From MPNP01 sp965215545 (lineage in GTDB: Bacteria > Pseudomonadota > Alphaproteobacteria > Rhodobacterales > Rhodobacteraceae): a stretch of DNA of 64,000 nt. Positions 9,345 to 17,176 of this stretch are shown here, in pieces. The stretch spans positions 1 through 64,000 of the forward strand of contig OZ244066.1 of NCBI GenBank assembly GCA_965215545.1. Reading direction: 5' to 3'. Numbering within the stretch: the stretch's first letter is position 1; every line of letters begins with the position of its first letter. The notes under the pieces are model-generated. The model had not been told where the DNA came from. It searched no databases and was given only the letters and a program-made list of their open reading frames with translations. The position numbers and the translations under genes are program-made.

Positions 9345-10682
9345 GTGAATGAATATGAAGTCATGCATCCGATCATTGCGCTCCGTCGGGTCTCGTCTCT
9401 CGAACGGAATATCGTCAATTGTCTCCTGGGGCAAAAGGGGGCGATTTCGCAGACCACCCTGATCAAGGGGATGCGGGACCCGCCCAGCCAACCAACGGTC
9501 TCGCGTGCTGTTGCCAGACTGATCACCAGGGGCATCATCGTGCGGACTGGACGAACCAAGGGGTCGCGCCTTGTCCTGACAGCGGCGGCGCGGCATTTTG
9601 CAACGCCACCTCAGGCCCGCCTGCCCCTTGCCTTCGAGCCCACGAGGATTCAGGCCTATCGACCCAATGTCACGGCATGGCTGGCGCCAGAATTTCGTGC
9701 ACGCATGGACCGTGCCGGCCACGGTGTCCGTGGTCAGATCGACGCCTCGACCTACAGTCGGAAAATTGCCGAGCGCTTCGTGGTGGACCTCAGCTGGGCC
9801 TCATCGCGACTGGAAGGCAACACCTACGACTTCCTCGATACGGAGATGCTGATTCGATACGGGCGGGAAGCCGATGGTCATGATCGAGCCGAGGCGCTCA
9901 TGCTCCTGAACCACAAGCGCGCCATCACTCGCCTGCTTGAATGTATCGGCAACGGGATTCCCGACGCGGGTGAAGCGCTCAGGCTTCATGCCCTGATGAT
10001 GAACGGGTTGATGGATCCGGGGGATATCGGACGAATCCGTCACCACGCGATCCGGATCAACACATCGTCATACATGCCCTCGGACGACAGACCCGAGCTT
10101 GTGCGACAGCAGGCAATGATCCTGGCATGCGCGACCGCGATCAAGGATCCGTTCGAGAGCTCATTCTTCCTGCTCGCGGCGATCTCCTACCTTCAGGCCT
10201 TCGGTGACGGGAACAAGCGCATGGGCCGTCTTTTGTCGAATGCACCGCTCCTGGCGGCCGGTATGCCACCACTCTCCTTCATGGAGATCGACAGGGATGC
10301 CTACATCCTCGGGCTGATCGACTTCTACGAAACCGCGAACACCGATCTGCTGGCGGAGTCCATCGTCCAGAGCTACGAAATGACCGCGCCCCTTTACCGA
10401 GCCAGCTATTTTAGCCAGCGCCTGCCGCGGCAGATTGAAATCAGGGAAGGGCCGCGCATCGCCGATTTTATCCGGAGCGTCGTGGTCGGCGGCATGGCAC
10501 TCCGGGATATACCCGACCGGATCAAGGCCGATTTCAAGGATCTTGAGACGGTGGAGCGTGACGGGATCACCCAGATTGTCAGGGAACGGCTGGAAGGCCT
10601 CAACCCTGCCCAGGCCATCATCTACGACCTTGAAGATGATCAGGTGGTCAGCTGGTTGGAAGGCACTGCGTTCACTCGCTGA
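9345..10682 (+). CDS. Fic-family protein with N-terminal winged helix-turn-helix
   Basis: Fic proteins normally transfer AMP or another nucleotide group to target proteins. Residues about 15-75 look like a MarR/TrmB-type helix-turn-helix (QPTVSRAVARLITRGIIVRT). A Fic N-terminal helix (SSRLEGNTYDFLDTEMLI, the inhibitory S/TxxxE/N type) comes near 150-170, and the Fic core follows. The active-site loop reads QAFGDGNKR at 284-292, so the invariant catalytic His is Gln284; the rest of the anion-binding loop is intact. Either it is not an AMP transferase or it belongs to the known His-less Fic branch. GTG 9345 is used; ATG 9363 is an alternative. No antitoxin gene adjoins it. Confidence 0.82.
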   Translation: MNEYEVMHPIIALRRVSSLERNIVNCLLGQKGAISQTTLIKGMRDPPSQPTVSRAVARLITRGIIVRTGRTKGSRLVLTAAARHFATPPQARLPLAFEPTRIQAYRPNVTAWLAPEFRARMDRAGHGVRGQIDASTYSRKIAERFVVDLSWASSRLEGNTYDFLDTEMLIRYGREADGHDRAEALMLLNHKRAITRLLECIGNGIPDAGEALRLHALMMNGLMDPGDIGRIRHHAIRINTSSYMPSDDRPELVRQQAMILACATAIKDPFESSFFLLAAISYLQAFGDGNKRMGRLLSNAPLLAAGMPPLSFMEIDRDAYILGLIDFYETANTDLLAESIVQSYEMTAPLYRASYFSQRLPRQIEIREGPRIADFIRSVVVGGMALRDIPDRIKADFKDLETVERDGITQIVRERLEGLNPAQAIIYDLEDDQVVSWLEGTAFTR

Positions 10683-11128
10683 TCATCAGCCCGATGCATG
10701 CAATTGGCCCCGACCCCTGTCGCGTTGCTCCGGACGCCCTGACGCATCGATCACGACACAAGGCCTGTCCCATGCACGGGACATGATTGAACGAAACGTG
10801 CAGGGCATGGTCTGACCAAACCTGCCCTCGGTACGAGGAACATGTGACTCAGCGCAAGACCCCGAGACGGTTGATGGTCTGCACAGCGGCGAATGTTTGA
10901 AGGAAACGGGTGGCGGGTGGGAGCCGGACACGCGGAAGCGTTCATGGCCACACCGTTGTACGAGACGCCATCACGGGAGCAGGCATTTCATGTCGGCTGG
11001 CACGGCGAAAGGATCGGTGTGTTGGCTCATGACGGATCGAGTTGGAGCTGGACGCAAACCGCATCGGAGGGTCCAACACCGATCAGGTCCGGGCCGCCCC
11101 CGGTCAACCGGGGACCGGGAGTCATGGA
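10683..11128. other. Gene-free stretch with possible hipA 5' fragment
   Basis: No intact gene. On the plus strand at about 10987-11055 the translation HGERIGVLAHDGSSWSW resembles the N-terminal strand pair of HipA-type kinases. The body of a broken hipA resumes at about 12165. The coiled-coil cluster lies between them. The match is short and may be chance. Confidence 0.3.
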
Positions 11129-11341
11129 TCAGGAGAACAGGGCCACGGCACCGATGACGGGCGCGGTGCAGCCGAGGACCAGGAGGGTCGTCCAGCGCAG
11201 GTTGTCCTTGTCGCGCTTGGCGGCCTCGGCGTCCCGCTGGGCCATGTCAGTCTTCCAGTTGACCATGGTCTCGCGCAACTTGGCCTGATCCGTCCGGAAG
11301 CCCTCCAGGGTGGCGGTCAGATTTGCCCGCATTGTCTCCAT
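11129..11341 (-). CDS. Small coiled-coil protein with C-terminal membrane anchor (family copy 1c)
   Basis: 70 residues. An N-terminal heptad-patterned helix (LEGFRTDQAKLRETMVNWK, then DMAQRDAEAAKRDKDNLRW) is followed by one hydrophobic segment (LLVLGCTAPVIGAVALF) at the very C-terminus. It is a paralogue of the genes at 11359, 11746, 27021, 53880 and 54196. It starts 17 nt after the stop of the gene at 11359 and has no promoter of its own, so it is probably the second gene of that transcript. The layout recalls holin-associated XhlA-like or DUF1640-like proteins, but no sequence motif ties it to them. Function unknown. Confidence 0.6.
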   Translation of the reverse strand: METMRANLTATLEGFRTDQAKLRETMVNWKTDMAQRDAEAAKRDKDNLRWTTLLVLGCTAPVIGAVALFS

Positions 11342-11358
11342 ACTTGTAACGGCTTGCG

Positions 11359-11601
11359 TCAGGTGATCACGAAACCGAAGATCGTGAATCCGAGGGTGAC
11401 GATGGCGGCCATGTAGAACACAAGCCGGGTTTCCCGGCGGGCCGTGTCCGTTTCCCGCTTGGCCATATCTGCCTGCATGCCGGCAAGGCGGGCATCAATG
11501 CGTGATTCCATGGCGTCATTCTCCGCCCGTGATGTCTTGATCTCGCCGTCCAGTCGAATGATCTGTTGGGCCAGATCGTGTATGTCCGGATCGGAAGTCA
11601 T
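11359..11601 (-). CDS. Small coiled-coil protein with C-terminal membrane anchor (family copy 1b)
   Basis: 80 residues: MTSDPDIHDLAQQI at the N-terminus, a helix rich in Arg/Glu/Asp heptads (MQADMAKRETDTARRETR) and a terminal transmembrane segment (VFYMAAIVTLGFTIFGFVI). The coiled coil diverges from the other copies in the middle, but the N-terminal block matches the gene at 11746 and the translation just before 53880. A strong promoter-like sequence (TTGACC, 17 nt, TAGGGT) ends 6 nt before the ATG, so the transcript would begin at or next to the start codon. It probably heads a two-gene unit with 11129-11341. Confidence 0.6.
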   Translation of the reverse strand: MTSDPDIHDLAQQIIRLDGEIKTSRAENDAMESRIDARLAGMQADMAKRETDTARRETRLVFYMAAIVTLGFTIFGFVIT

Positions 11602-11607
11602 GCCGAC

Positions 11608-11636
11608 ACCCTACACCGGTGGCCGTGATGGGTCAA
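11608..11636 (-). promoter_or_regulatory. Sigma-70-like promoter of the coiled-coil gene at 11601
   Basis: On the minus strand TTGACC (11636-11631), a 17-nt spacer and TAGGGT (11613-11608), with the ATG 6 nt further. The -10 box and the 6-nt gap recur upstream of 11943, and the same arrangement is found at 53827 and 26972. Confidence 0.55.
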
Positions 11637-11745
11637 TGACGGTCCCGACCGGCCGGGACCGGATCAGTCAGGCTGGGAGGGTCAGCTGCCGAGCAGAGTG
11701 ACGCGATTGGCGATAGCAGCCATGAAGAGCCCGATGTGTTATAGA

Positions 11746-11943
11746 TCAGGAGAACAGGGCCACGGCACCGATGACGGGCGCGGTGCAGCCGAGGACCATG
11801 GGGATCGTCCAGCGCAGGTTGTCCTTGTCACGCCTGGCGGCCTCGGCGTCCCGCTGGGCCATGTCAGTCTTCCAGTTGACCATGGTCTCGGCCAAGCGGG
11901 CGATCTGTTGGGCCAGATCGTGCATGTTGGGCTCGGGGTCCAT
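11746..11943 (-). CDS. Small coiled-coil protein with C-terminal membrane anchor (family copy 1a)
   Basis: 65 residues. NMHDLAQQIARL opens the chain, MVNWKTDMAQRDAEAARRD forms the coiled coil and VLGCTAPVIGAVALFS is the membrane segment. The last 40 residues are almost identical to the gene at 11129, so the two arose by recent duplication or gene conversion. Its upstream 25 nt match those of 11601, including TAGGGT 6 nt before the ATG. The -35 box (TGGAAC at the 17-nt position) is weaker. A GGTCCCG/CGGGACC hairpin (11641-11660) lies downstream but lacks a T-run. Confidence 0.6.
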   Translation of the reverse strand: MDPEPNMHDLAQQIARLAETMVNWKTDMAQRDAEAARRDKDNLRWTIPMVLGCTAPVIGAVALFS

Positions 11944-12164
11944 GCCGACACCCTACACCGGGGGGCGCGATGGTTCCATGGCACCACCCTCAGGCGGCCG
12001 CCGCCCGGTGCCCCTTGTGGATACAAGAGCGCGCGCCTATCCCGGAAGGGTTCAACTGGGACAGTTCGCGGCACGCTGTGCCGGGGTCAAGTGGACGGTT
12101 TTAACGCAGGACTCCGCCGAAACCGACCCCGGAAAAAGATGCGGATGATCTTCGGGCCTCTCCC

Positions 12165-13097
12165 GTGGACATGCTGGAGGGACGGCTTGCAACCTACACG
12201 AGAGACGGTGCCTTCGTCGGCGGCTATGCAGGACCTGTACCGGTATTCGATGAAACGCTGGAGGAGCGCATGGCCGCATTGTTTGCATCGGAAGCGATGC
12301 CACGGCTGTCGGGGGTTCAGATCAAGGCTCCGATGAACCTGTCGCATGGCGGCGTGTTGGCCCCGGCTGAGGGACGGGCCTTCACGCACATCCTCAAACC
12401 ATCGCCGGGAGCCGGCTTCTAAGACCTTCCCAGCGTCGAGGCGGCATGTCTCGCTGTGGCACGGGCGTGCGGGTTCGAGACGGCTGCCCATGCAATGATA
12501 TCAATGCCTGGCAACCTGCCCGATGCGCTTCTGGTCGAACGATTCGATATCCGGCAGGATCGCAATGACAGCCGCAGGATTGCAGTGGAGGACATGGCAT
12601 CCGTTCGCGGCGTTGCACCATCGGAAAAATACGAGGGGTCCATCGAGCAGGCGGCCCGGGCCCTGCGGAGCGTCTCAAGCGACGCCGAAGCCGATGTCGC
12701 AACGCTGTTTGGCCGTGCCGTGTTTGCCTGGCTTATCGGCGATGGCGATTGCCACATGAAGAATCTTGCCGTCCTGCAGATTGTCGCCGACGGGGCGGAG
12801 AACTTCACATCCGTCCGGCTTGCCCCGGTCTATGATGCCGTGACGACAAAGGTCTTTCCTGGCTTCAAAAACGATCATCTTGCGCTCTCGCTGGCCGGCA
12901 AGCGGCATCGCCTGTCATCCCGTGACCTTGTCCGGGCCGGCGTGACGATGGGTATGCAGGTGAAAGCGGCTCGTGCTGTCATCGCGTCCGCGTGCGACCG
13001 CCTGCATGCGCATCTTGAGGGCCTTGGACCCGCTGCCGAGCGCATCGATCGAGCCGTCACGATCTGGAGGGCGAGAATTGAAGCCACTGCCACCTGA
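12165..13097 (+). pseudogene. hipA: HipA-type serine/threonine kinase toxin, broken by an in-frame stop
   Basis: Translation gives the HipA kinase core: SGVQIKAPMNL (P-loop-like strand), FTHILKPSP (Lys of the ATP site), LLVERFDI, EDMASVRGV, EKYEGSIEQ, the catalytic loop GDGDCHMKNLAV and APVYDAVTTKVFPG (DFG-equivalent region). One TAA at 12420-12422 interrupts it between AGF and DLPSVEAA. The frame is otherwise continuous, and GAA to TAA would explain the stop. The N-terminal subdomain and a hipB antitoxin gene are missing, apart from a possible fragment near 10990. It is non-functional unless the stop is read through. Recent inactivation is inferred from the otherwise clean frame. Confidence 0.78.
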
Positions 13098-13214
13098 CGA
13101 TCACGGCAAGCAGACAGATGGTTATGAACAGTGGTCTGGTCCCATGGCCATCCGGTGAGACCGGATGCCAGGCATTCCCGTCCCCGGTGACCGGCATGAA
13201 ACGACCTGAAGGGC

Positions 13215-13290
<76 letters not shown>

Positions 13291-13377
13291 GATTGTGTGT
13301 CTGCCAGATCATCCATTGGCGAAGTGATACCGATGCTGTCCCAGTAGAGCAAGTGTGCACCAATCGCCAGGCCGGCA

Positions 13378-14709
13378 TCAGGAGACCGGGTCCGGGCGCC
13401 TGACCGTTTGCATCAGCGGCATCAGGTCCTGCATCGCAGGTCCCGTCCTGCGCCCGGTCAGGGCCAGACGCAGGGGACGGTAGAGCGAGCCTTTGGTGCG
13501 GCCGGTCGCCTGGCCGACAGCAGCGGTCCAGTCCTGCCAGGATGTGATGCTGTAGGGTGGTGGTGGCAGGAGCGCCAGGGCCTTGGCGACACACGCCCGA
13601 TCCTCATCCGGGATGGCCGGGGCAACGCCATCGCGCAGGGTCGCCCACCAGCCATCGAGATCGGACAGCGTCTCGATATTGGCCCTGAGCGTTGACCAGA
13701 AGTGTTCGGCAAGGGAGTCGGGAACCCCGATCGTGCGGATGCGGTCCGCGACAGCATCGTAGTCGAGATCACGATAATAATCGCGGTTCAGTGCCGCGAG
13801 ATCCGTTGCTGCATACCGGGTCGGGTTGGCATTGAAGGTCGCAAGGTCAGTGGTCGCCACCAGTTCATCGAGAGAGTGTGCAACCTTGACACTGCGGGAT
13901 GAGCCCAATGCAGCAAGATGTGAAAGGATGACCAGGGGCTCAAGGCCTGCCTCGCGCAGGGATGCGATCGAGAGGGCGTTGTCCCGCTTGGCCAGGGGAG
14001 CACCGCCAGGGCCGACGAGGAGCGAATGATGGATGAAGCGGGGAACCGGAGCGCCCAGTGCGCGGATGAGGGCGATCTGGACGGCGGTGTTGGTCAGATG
14101 GTCAGCCCCCCGGACAATGTCGGTGATGGCCATGTCGACATCATCGATGACGGACGCAAAGGTGTAGAGATACTGGCCATCGGCCCGAACCAGGACGGGA
14201 TCGGAGACGTTGGCAGTGCCGATGGCGACGGGGCCCTGGATCCCGTCCTCCCAGGCGACCGTCGAACCGTCAAGCCTGTAGCGCCAGTACCCGTTGGCGG
14301 TGTGCCGGAGCTGGTTGCGGTCTGCCTCGGTCAGGCGGCAGGCGGCACGATCATAGATGGGGGGTTGGCCTCGTTGGCGCTGAAGCTTGCGTTTGAGGTC
14401 GAGTTCCGCCCTGGACTCGAAACATTCATAGAGATGGCCCGCCGACCGCAGGGCCTCCGCCTGCTCGACATAGCGTTCAATCCGGGTGGATTGACGCAGT
14501 TCCGTATCCCAGGCCAGACCGAGCCAATCGAGGTCGGACCGGATGGCATCGATGTACTCGGCGCGGGACCGCTCGCGGTCGGTGTCGTCAAAGCGCAGGA
14601 GAAAGGTTCCGCCAGCCTGCCGGGCCACCAGAAAATTGAACAGGGCAGTCCGCACATTGCCAACATGCAGGAAACCGGTCGGGGATGGGGCAAAACGCGT
14701 ACGGATCAT
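13378..14709 (-). CDS. gltX: Glutamyl-tRNA synthetase (GluRS-2 type)
   Basis: Charges tRNA-Glu (in alphaproteobacteria one of two paralogues may charge tRNA-Gln for the amidotransferase route). 443 residues. The class I HIGH motif appears as FLHVGN in RFAPSPTGFLHVGNVRTA at about 5-22. KMSKS is PLAKRD, the variant usual in this short GluRS group. The segment YECFESRAELDLKRKLQ is characteristic of alphaproteobacterial GluRS-2. The ATG at 14709 fits the family start (MIRTRFAPSPTG); the frame continues upstream without meaning. It lies 16 nt downstream of nadE, so the two form one unit. A second gltX would be expected elsewhere in the genome. Confidence 0.93.
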   Translation of the reverse strand: MIRTRFAPSPTGFLHVGNVRTALFNFLVARQAGGTFLLRFDDTDRERSRAEYIDAIRSDLDWLGLAWDTELRQSTRIERYVEQAEALRSAGHLYECFESRAELDLKRKLQRQRGQPPIYDRAACRLTEADRNQLRHTANGYWRYRLDGSTVAWEDGIQGPVAIGTANVSDPVLVRADGQYLYTFASVIDDVDMAITDIVRGADHLTNTAVQIALIRALGAPVPRFIHHSLLVGPGGAPLAKRDNALSIASLREAGLEPLVILSHLAALGSSRSVKVAHSLDELVATTDLATFNANPTRYAATDLAALNRDYYRDLDYDAVADRIRTIGVPDSLAEHFWSTLRANIETLSDLDGWWATLRDGVAPAIPDEDRACVAKALALLPPPPYSITSWQDWTAAVGQATGRTKGSLYRPLRLALTGRRTGPAMQDLMPLMQTVRRPDPVS

Positions 14710-14725
14710 GGGAGGCTCATTGCCG

Positions 14726-16408
14726 TCAGTCGGGGTTCCGGTGCGGGGTGCCAGCCCGGCTGTCACGCCAGTGGTTGACGATGGGATAGCGCCGGTCAAG
14801 CCAGAAGGCCCGGTCGGACAGGCGGACACCTGGTGCAGACTGGTGGCGCTTGTATTCCGCACGGTAGATCAGCTGCTCGATCTTCGTGACCAGGTCGGGC
14901 CCGAACCCGGCAGCGACTACATCCTCAAGCGAGCGGTCCTCGTCGATCAGCATGATCAGGATCCGATCAAGGATCTCGTAGGGCGGCAGGCTGTCGGTAT
15001 CGCGTTGGTCGAAACGCAGCTCGGCCGATGGGGGCTTGGCAAGAATGGCGGCCGGAATGGGGGCATCGGACGGACCCTTCATCCACGCCCTGTGGGTCCG
15101 ATTGCGCCAGTGACACAGATCGTAAAGCCGGGTCTTGTAGAGGTCCTTGACCGGATTGTAGCCCCCCGCCATGTCACCGTAGATGGTGGCATAGCCGACC
15201 GCTGCCTCTGATTTGTTGCCGGTGGTCAGGAGGATGTCACCGAACGTGTTTGAAAGCGCCATGAGCAGAAGGCCCCGCAGTCGGGACTGCAGATTCTCCT
15301 CGGTGATGTCGGCCGGTCGGTCCCCGAACGTGTCGGCAAGGGCCGTGCAGGCCGTCCCAAAGAGGTCATCGATGGGAATTGAGGTCAGTGGGCAGCCGAG
15401 CGTGCGGGCAAGTGCGGTGGCGTCCGTGTTCGACTCCCGGGACGTGTAGCGTGAGGGCAGGAGGATGCATCGGACATGGGCGGGGCCAAGGGCATCGGCG
15501 GCCACCGTGGCCACAAAGGCACTGTCGACGCCCCCTGAGAGACCAACGATGGCACCGGCGAAATTGTTTTTCCGGATGTAGTCGCGGGTCCCTTCGACAA
15601 TCGCCCGGTACTCCATCTCTTCGGCTTCTGGAGTCGGGGTCCGGATTCCCTCCATGGCCCGCCAGCCATCGTCGGTCGACCGGAACGTCATGGTCTGGAT
15701 GGACTCGTCAAAGGCCGGCATCTGGAGGGCGCAGGCACCGCTGGGGTTGAGGACGAATGAACAGCCATCGAAGACCTGGTCATCCTGCCCCCCGACCATG
15801 TTGAGATAGACAAGCGGCAGGCCTGTCTCGGCGACCCGCTGCCGCATCACGGACAGGCGTGTTGTCAGCCGATTCCGGAAATACGGCGATCCGTTCGGGA
15901 CCAAGAGCAGGTCGGCACCCTGGCGGGCCAGTTGCGGGGCAATCCCCGCATGCCACGCATCCTCGCAGATCATGATGCCAAGGTCAAGGCTGTCAAGAGC
16001 AAGCGGGGGGGCGGGAAACCCCTGGGCAAACTGGCGCATCTCGTCAAACACCCCGGCATTGGGCAGATGGTGCTTGTGGACCCGGGCCACGATCGCGCCG
16101 CCAGCGAGAAGACAGTAGGCATTGTAGACCTGGCCATCAGCGAGCCAGGGCGTGCCCACAGCCGCCATGATGCCCGCTGGCATGGCGGCGGCCAGCCGCT
16201 GGACCTGCGCCTGGCAGTCCTTGACAAAGGCTGGCTTGTGGACGAGGTCCTGGACCGGGTAGCCGGAGATGAAGAGTTCGGGAAAGGCCACAAGGTCGGC
16301 CTGGTCCGTCAGGGACCGGATGATGGTGCGAGCCTGATCGGCATTCCTGATGGTGGCACCGGTGACGGGGTTCACCTGGGCAAGGGTCAGCCTGAATGGG
16401 TCCGCCAT
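14726..16408 (-). CDS. nadE: Glutamine-dependent NAD+ synthetase
   Basis: Amidates nicotinic acid adenine dinucleotide to NAD+, using ammonia from an attached glutaminase. The N-terminal nitrilase-fold domain (about 1-260) has the full Glu44-Lys112-Cys148 triad (FPELF, VHKHHLPN, MICEDAWH). The synthetase domain has the P-loop SGGVDSA at 291-297 and TTGNKSEAAVGYAT. At 560 residues the length matches the two-domain proteobacterial NadE. It is followed directly by gltX and preceded at 47 nt by a small hypothetical gene, all on the minus strand. Confidence 0.95.
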   Translation of the reverse strand: MADPFRLTLAQVNPVTGATIRNADQARTIIRSLTDQADLVAFPELFISGYPVQDLVHKPAFVKDCQAQVQRLAAAMPAGIMAAVGTPWLADGQVYNAYCLLAGGAIVARVHKHHLPNAGVFDEMRQFAQGFPAPPLALDSLDLGIMICEDAWHAGIAPQLARQGADLLLVPNGSPYFRNRLTTRLSVMRQRVAETGLPLVYLNMVGGQDDQVFDGCSFVLNPSGACALQMPAFDESIQTMTFRSTDDGWRAMEGIRTPTPEAEEMEYRAIVEGTRDYIRKNNFAGAIVGLSGGVDSAFVATVAADALGPAHVRCILLPSRYTSRESNTDATALARTLGCPLTSIPIDDLFGTACTALADTFGDRPADITEENLQSRLRGLLLMALSNTFGDILLTTGNKSEAAVGYATIYGDMAGGYNPVKDLYKTRLYDLCHWRNRTHRAWMKGPSDAPIPAAILAKPPSAELRFDQRDTDSLPPYEILDRILIMLIDEDRSLEDVVAAGFGPDLVTKIEQLIYRAEYKRHQSAPGVRLSDRAFWLDRRYPIVNHWRDSRAGTPHRNPD

Positions 16409-16455
16409 GCCGGGACTCGCTGTCGATGGGCCGCGCTGTCCTGCTGTCGTCCCGG

Positions 16456-16923
16456 TCAGCGGGGCGCAGTCAGGAGATCGGACCGGGCGGTGATCTGGCC
16501 GGAATCCGTGACAAAGAAGGACTGGGGATGATCGCCGTCGCCTTCACAGTGACCCGACTGGATGTTCTTTTGCAGGCAGTCAGAGGCATTGCCGAGTTTG
16601 GGCTGCTTGTGCTGGCGCAGGGTCTCGGTCACCAGGCGGGTCGTCAGGGGGCCCCTGTCCTGATGCTGGAGCCAGGTGGCTGTGGCCAGGAAACGCAGGA
16701 TCTGGGTCTTGGGCTTGAGAAGGCTGAAGTACTGGCCCAGATTGGGCATGGCAGCAGGACGCGCGACCGGGCCTGTGGGCGGGGATGCGGGAGGCTGGCG
16801 ACAGTCATCGGCGAGATGGATCATGTGGTCGGCAAAGTCCCGGACCTTGGTCTCGAGCAGCTCGGCTGGCCCCTCATAGCTGAAACGGAAATGATCGGTC
16901 TCGAATGTGACGGTGATGGTCAT
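16456..16923 (-). CDS. Hypothetical protein upstream of nadE
   Basis: Not recognised. About 155 residues from the ATG at 16923. An N-terminal part (MTITVTFETDHFRFSYEG, then LLETKVRDFADHMIHLADDC) reads like a small alpha/beta domain. A Pro-rich linker (about 44-58) follows. The C-terminal half, with LRFLATATWLQ, LTTRLVTETLRQ, NASDCLQKNIQ and FFVTDSG, has the rhythm of a winged helix. That pattern suggests nucleic-acid binding but is not proof. The gene sits 47 nt before nadE and probably shares its transcript. Confidence 0.6.
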   Translation of the reverse strand: MTITVTFETDHFRFSYEGPAELLETKVRDFADHMIHLADDCRQPPASPPTGPVARPAAMPNLGQYFSLLKPKTQILRFLATATWLQHQDRGPLTTRLVTETLRQHKQPKLGNASDCLQKNIQSGHCEGDGDHPQSFFVTDSGQITARSDLLTAPR

Positions 16924-17176
16924 GGACGGCCTCGCGTCTGGCTCTCTCTGGGGCGATGTCCGCCCTGCGGACAAGCGTTCGATGGCCCCTGCGGACTGGA
17001 TGTGATTTGACGATACGTTCCTGCCTTGCGGACAGGGACCCACCATACAGCGGATTGCGCCCATTGGAAACATGACGGCCGCTTCGATGCACGATGGGGT
17101 GACACGGGGGCGCGATTGATTCCCCGGCGTGATTTTCCTACACTGCCGCATGTGAATACCCGGCGGCACGGCAGGT

